Positions 5,723 to 5,734 of a DNA stretch of 5,734 nt are shown one piece after another. Under the pieces are notes generated by a model. That model did not search any database and had not been told where the DNA came from. It saw only the letters and a list, made by a program, of their open reading frames with translations. The position numbers and the translations under genes are program-made. Source of the stretch: CAYYBZ01 sp964470285 [NCBI: uncultured Oligoflexia bacterium] (GTDB lineage: Bacteria; Bdellovibrionota_G; CAYYBZ01); the NCBI GenBank assembly GCA_964470285.1, contig CAYYBZ010000134.1, positions 567 through 6,300 of the forward strand, in the 5' to 3' direction. Each line of letters starts with the position of its first letter. Within the stretch, counting starts at the first letter, position 1.

Positions 5723-5734
5723 TAACTGTGGGAT
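5717..5734. repeat. Partial second copy of the DnaA-box doublet
   Basis: GTTGATAA at 5718-5725 is identical to 3582-3589. Extending the alignment to the window edge gives 13 matches in 17 bases with 3582-3598. The site carries a two-mismatch DnaA box (GGTTGATAA, 5717-5725) followed by CTGTGGGAT. It sits immediately downstream of the predicted -10 box. The window ends inside the second element, so it cannot be scored fully. Confidence 0.3.

Overview
The window is AT-rich bacterial DNA, roughly one third GC by eye. It carries four protein genes in two divergent operons around a 445-base AT-rich intergenic region. Three of the four genes start with an obvious export signal, and the fourth is a polytopic membrane protein that makes periplasmic disulfides. 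This suggests a diderm (Gram-negative-type) bacterium with an oxidising envelope compartment. Shine-Dalgarno sites, sigma70-like promoters and consensus DnaA boxes argue for Bacteria. I cannot name a phylum from the sequence alone.

Left half (minus strand, 3348 down to 1): a VKOR-DsbA fusion (405 aa) is followed, with a 17-base overlap, by a large membrane-anchored or secreted protein that runs off the left edge with at least 715 residues. That second protein joins an HExxH gluzincin metallopeptidase domain (peptidase MA-like) to a TolB/PD40-type beta-propeller. A plausible sigma70 promoter for this operon lies at 3381-3409.

Middle (3349-3793): a non-coding divergent region. It holds a tight cluster of three DnaA-box sequences (3567-3601; two exact matches to TTATNCACA and one with a single mismatch). 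The cluster is flanked by an AT-only inverted repeat and a long AT-rich stretch with another small dyad. This is the arrangement of a replication origin, or of a DnaA-regulated promoter, and is the most interesting non-genic signal here.

Right half (plus strand, 3794-5722): two exported TPR-repeat proteins, 283 and 357 aa, are separated by 3 bases and each has a good ribosome binding site. Neither can be given a specific function. At the right edge a sigma70-like promoter overlaps the last codons of the second TPR gene. The final 17 bases partly repeat the DnaA-box doublet of the middle region, so another gene, and perhaps a second DnaA-binding site, probably begins just outside the window.

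Taken together, the two operons encode envelope functions: disulfide formation, an exported peptidase/propeller protein and periplasmic TPR scaffolds. The visible exported part of the peptidase contains no cysteine, so it is not an obvious client of its neighbour DsbA domain. The second TPR protein has a close cysteine pair and is a better candidate. No RNA genes, insertion sequences or CRISPR arrays were seen.
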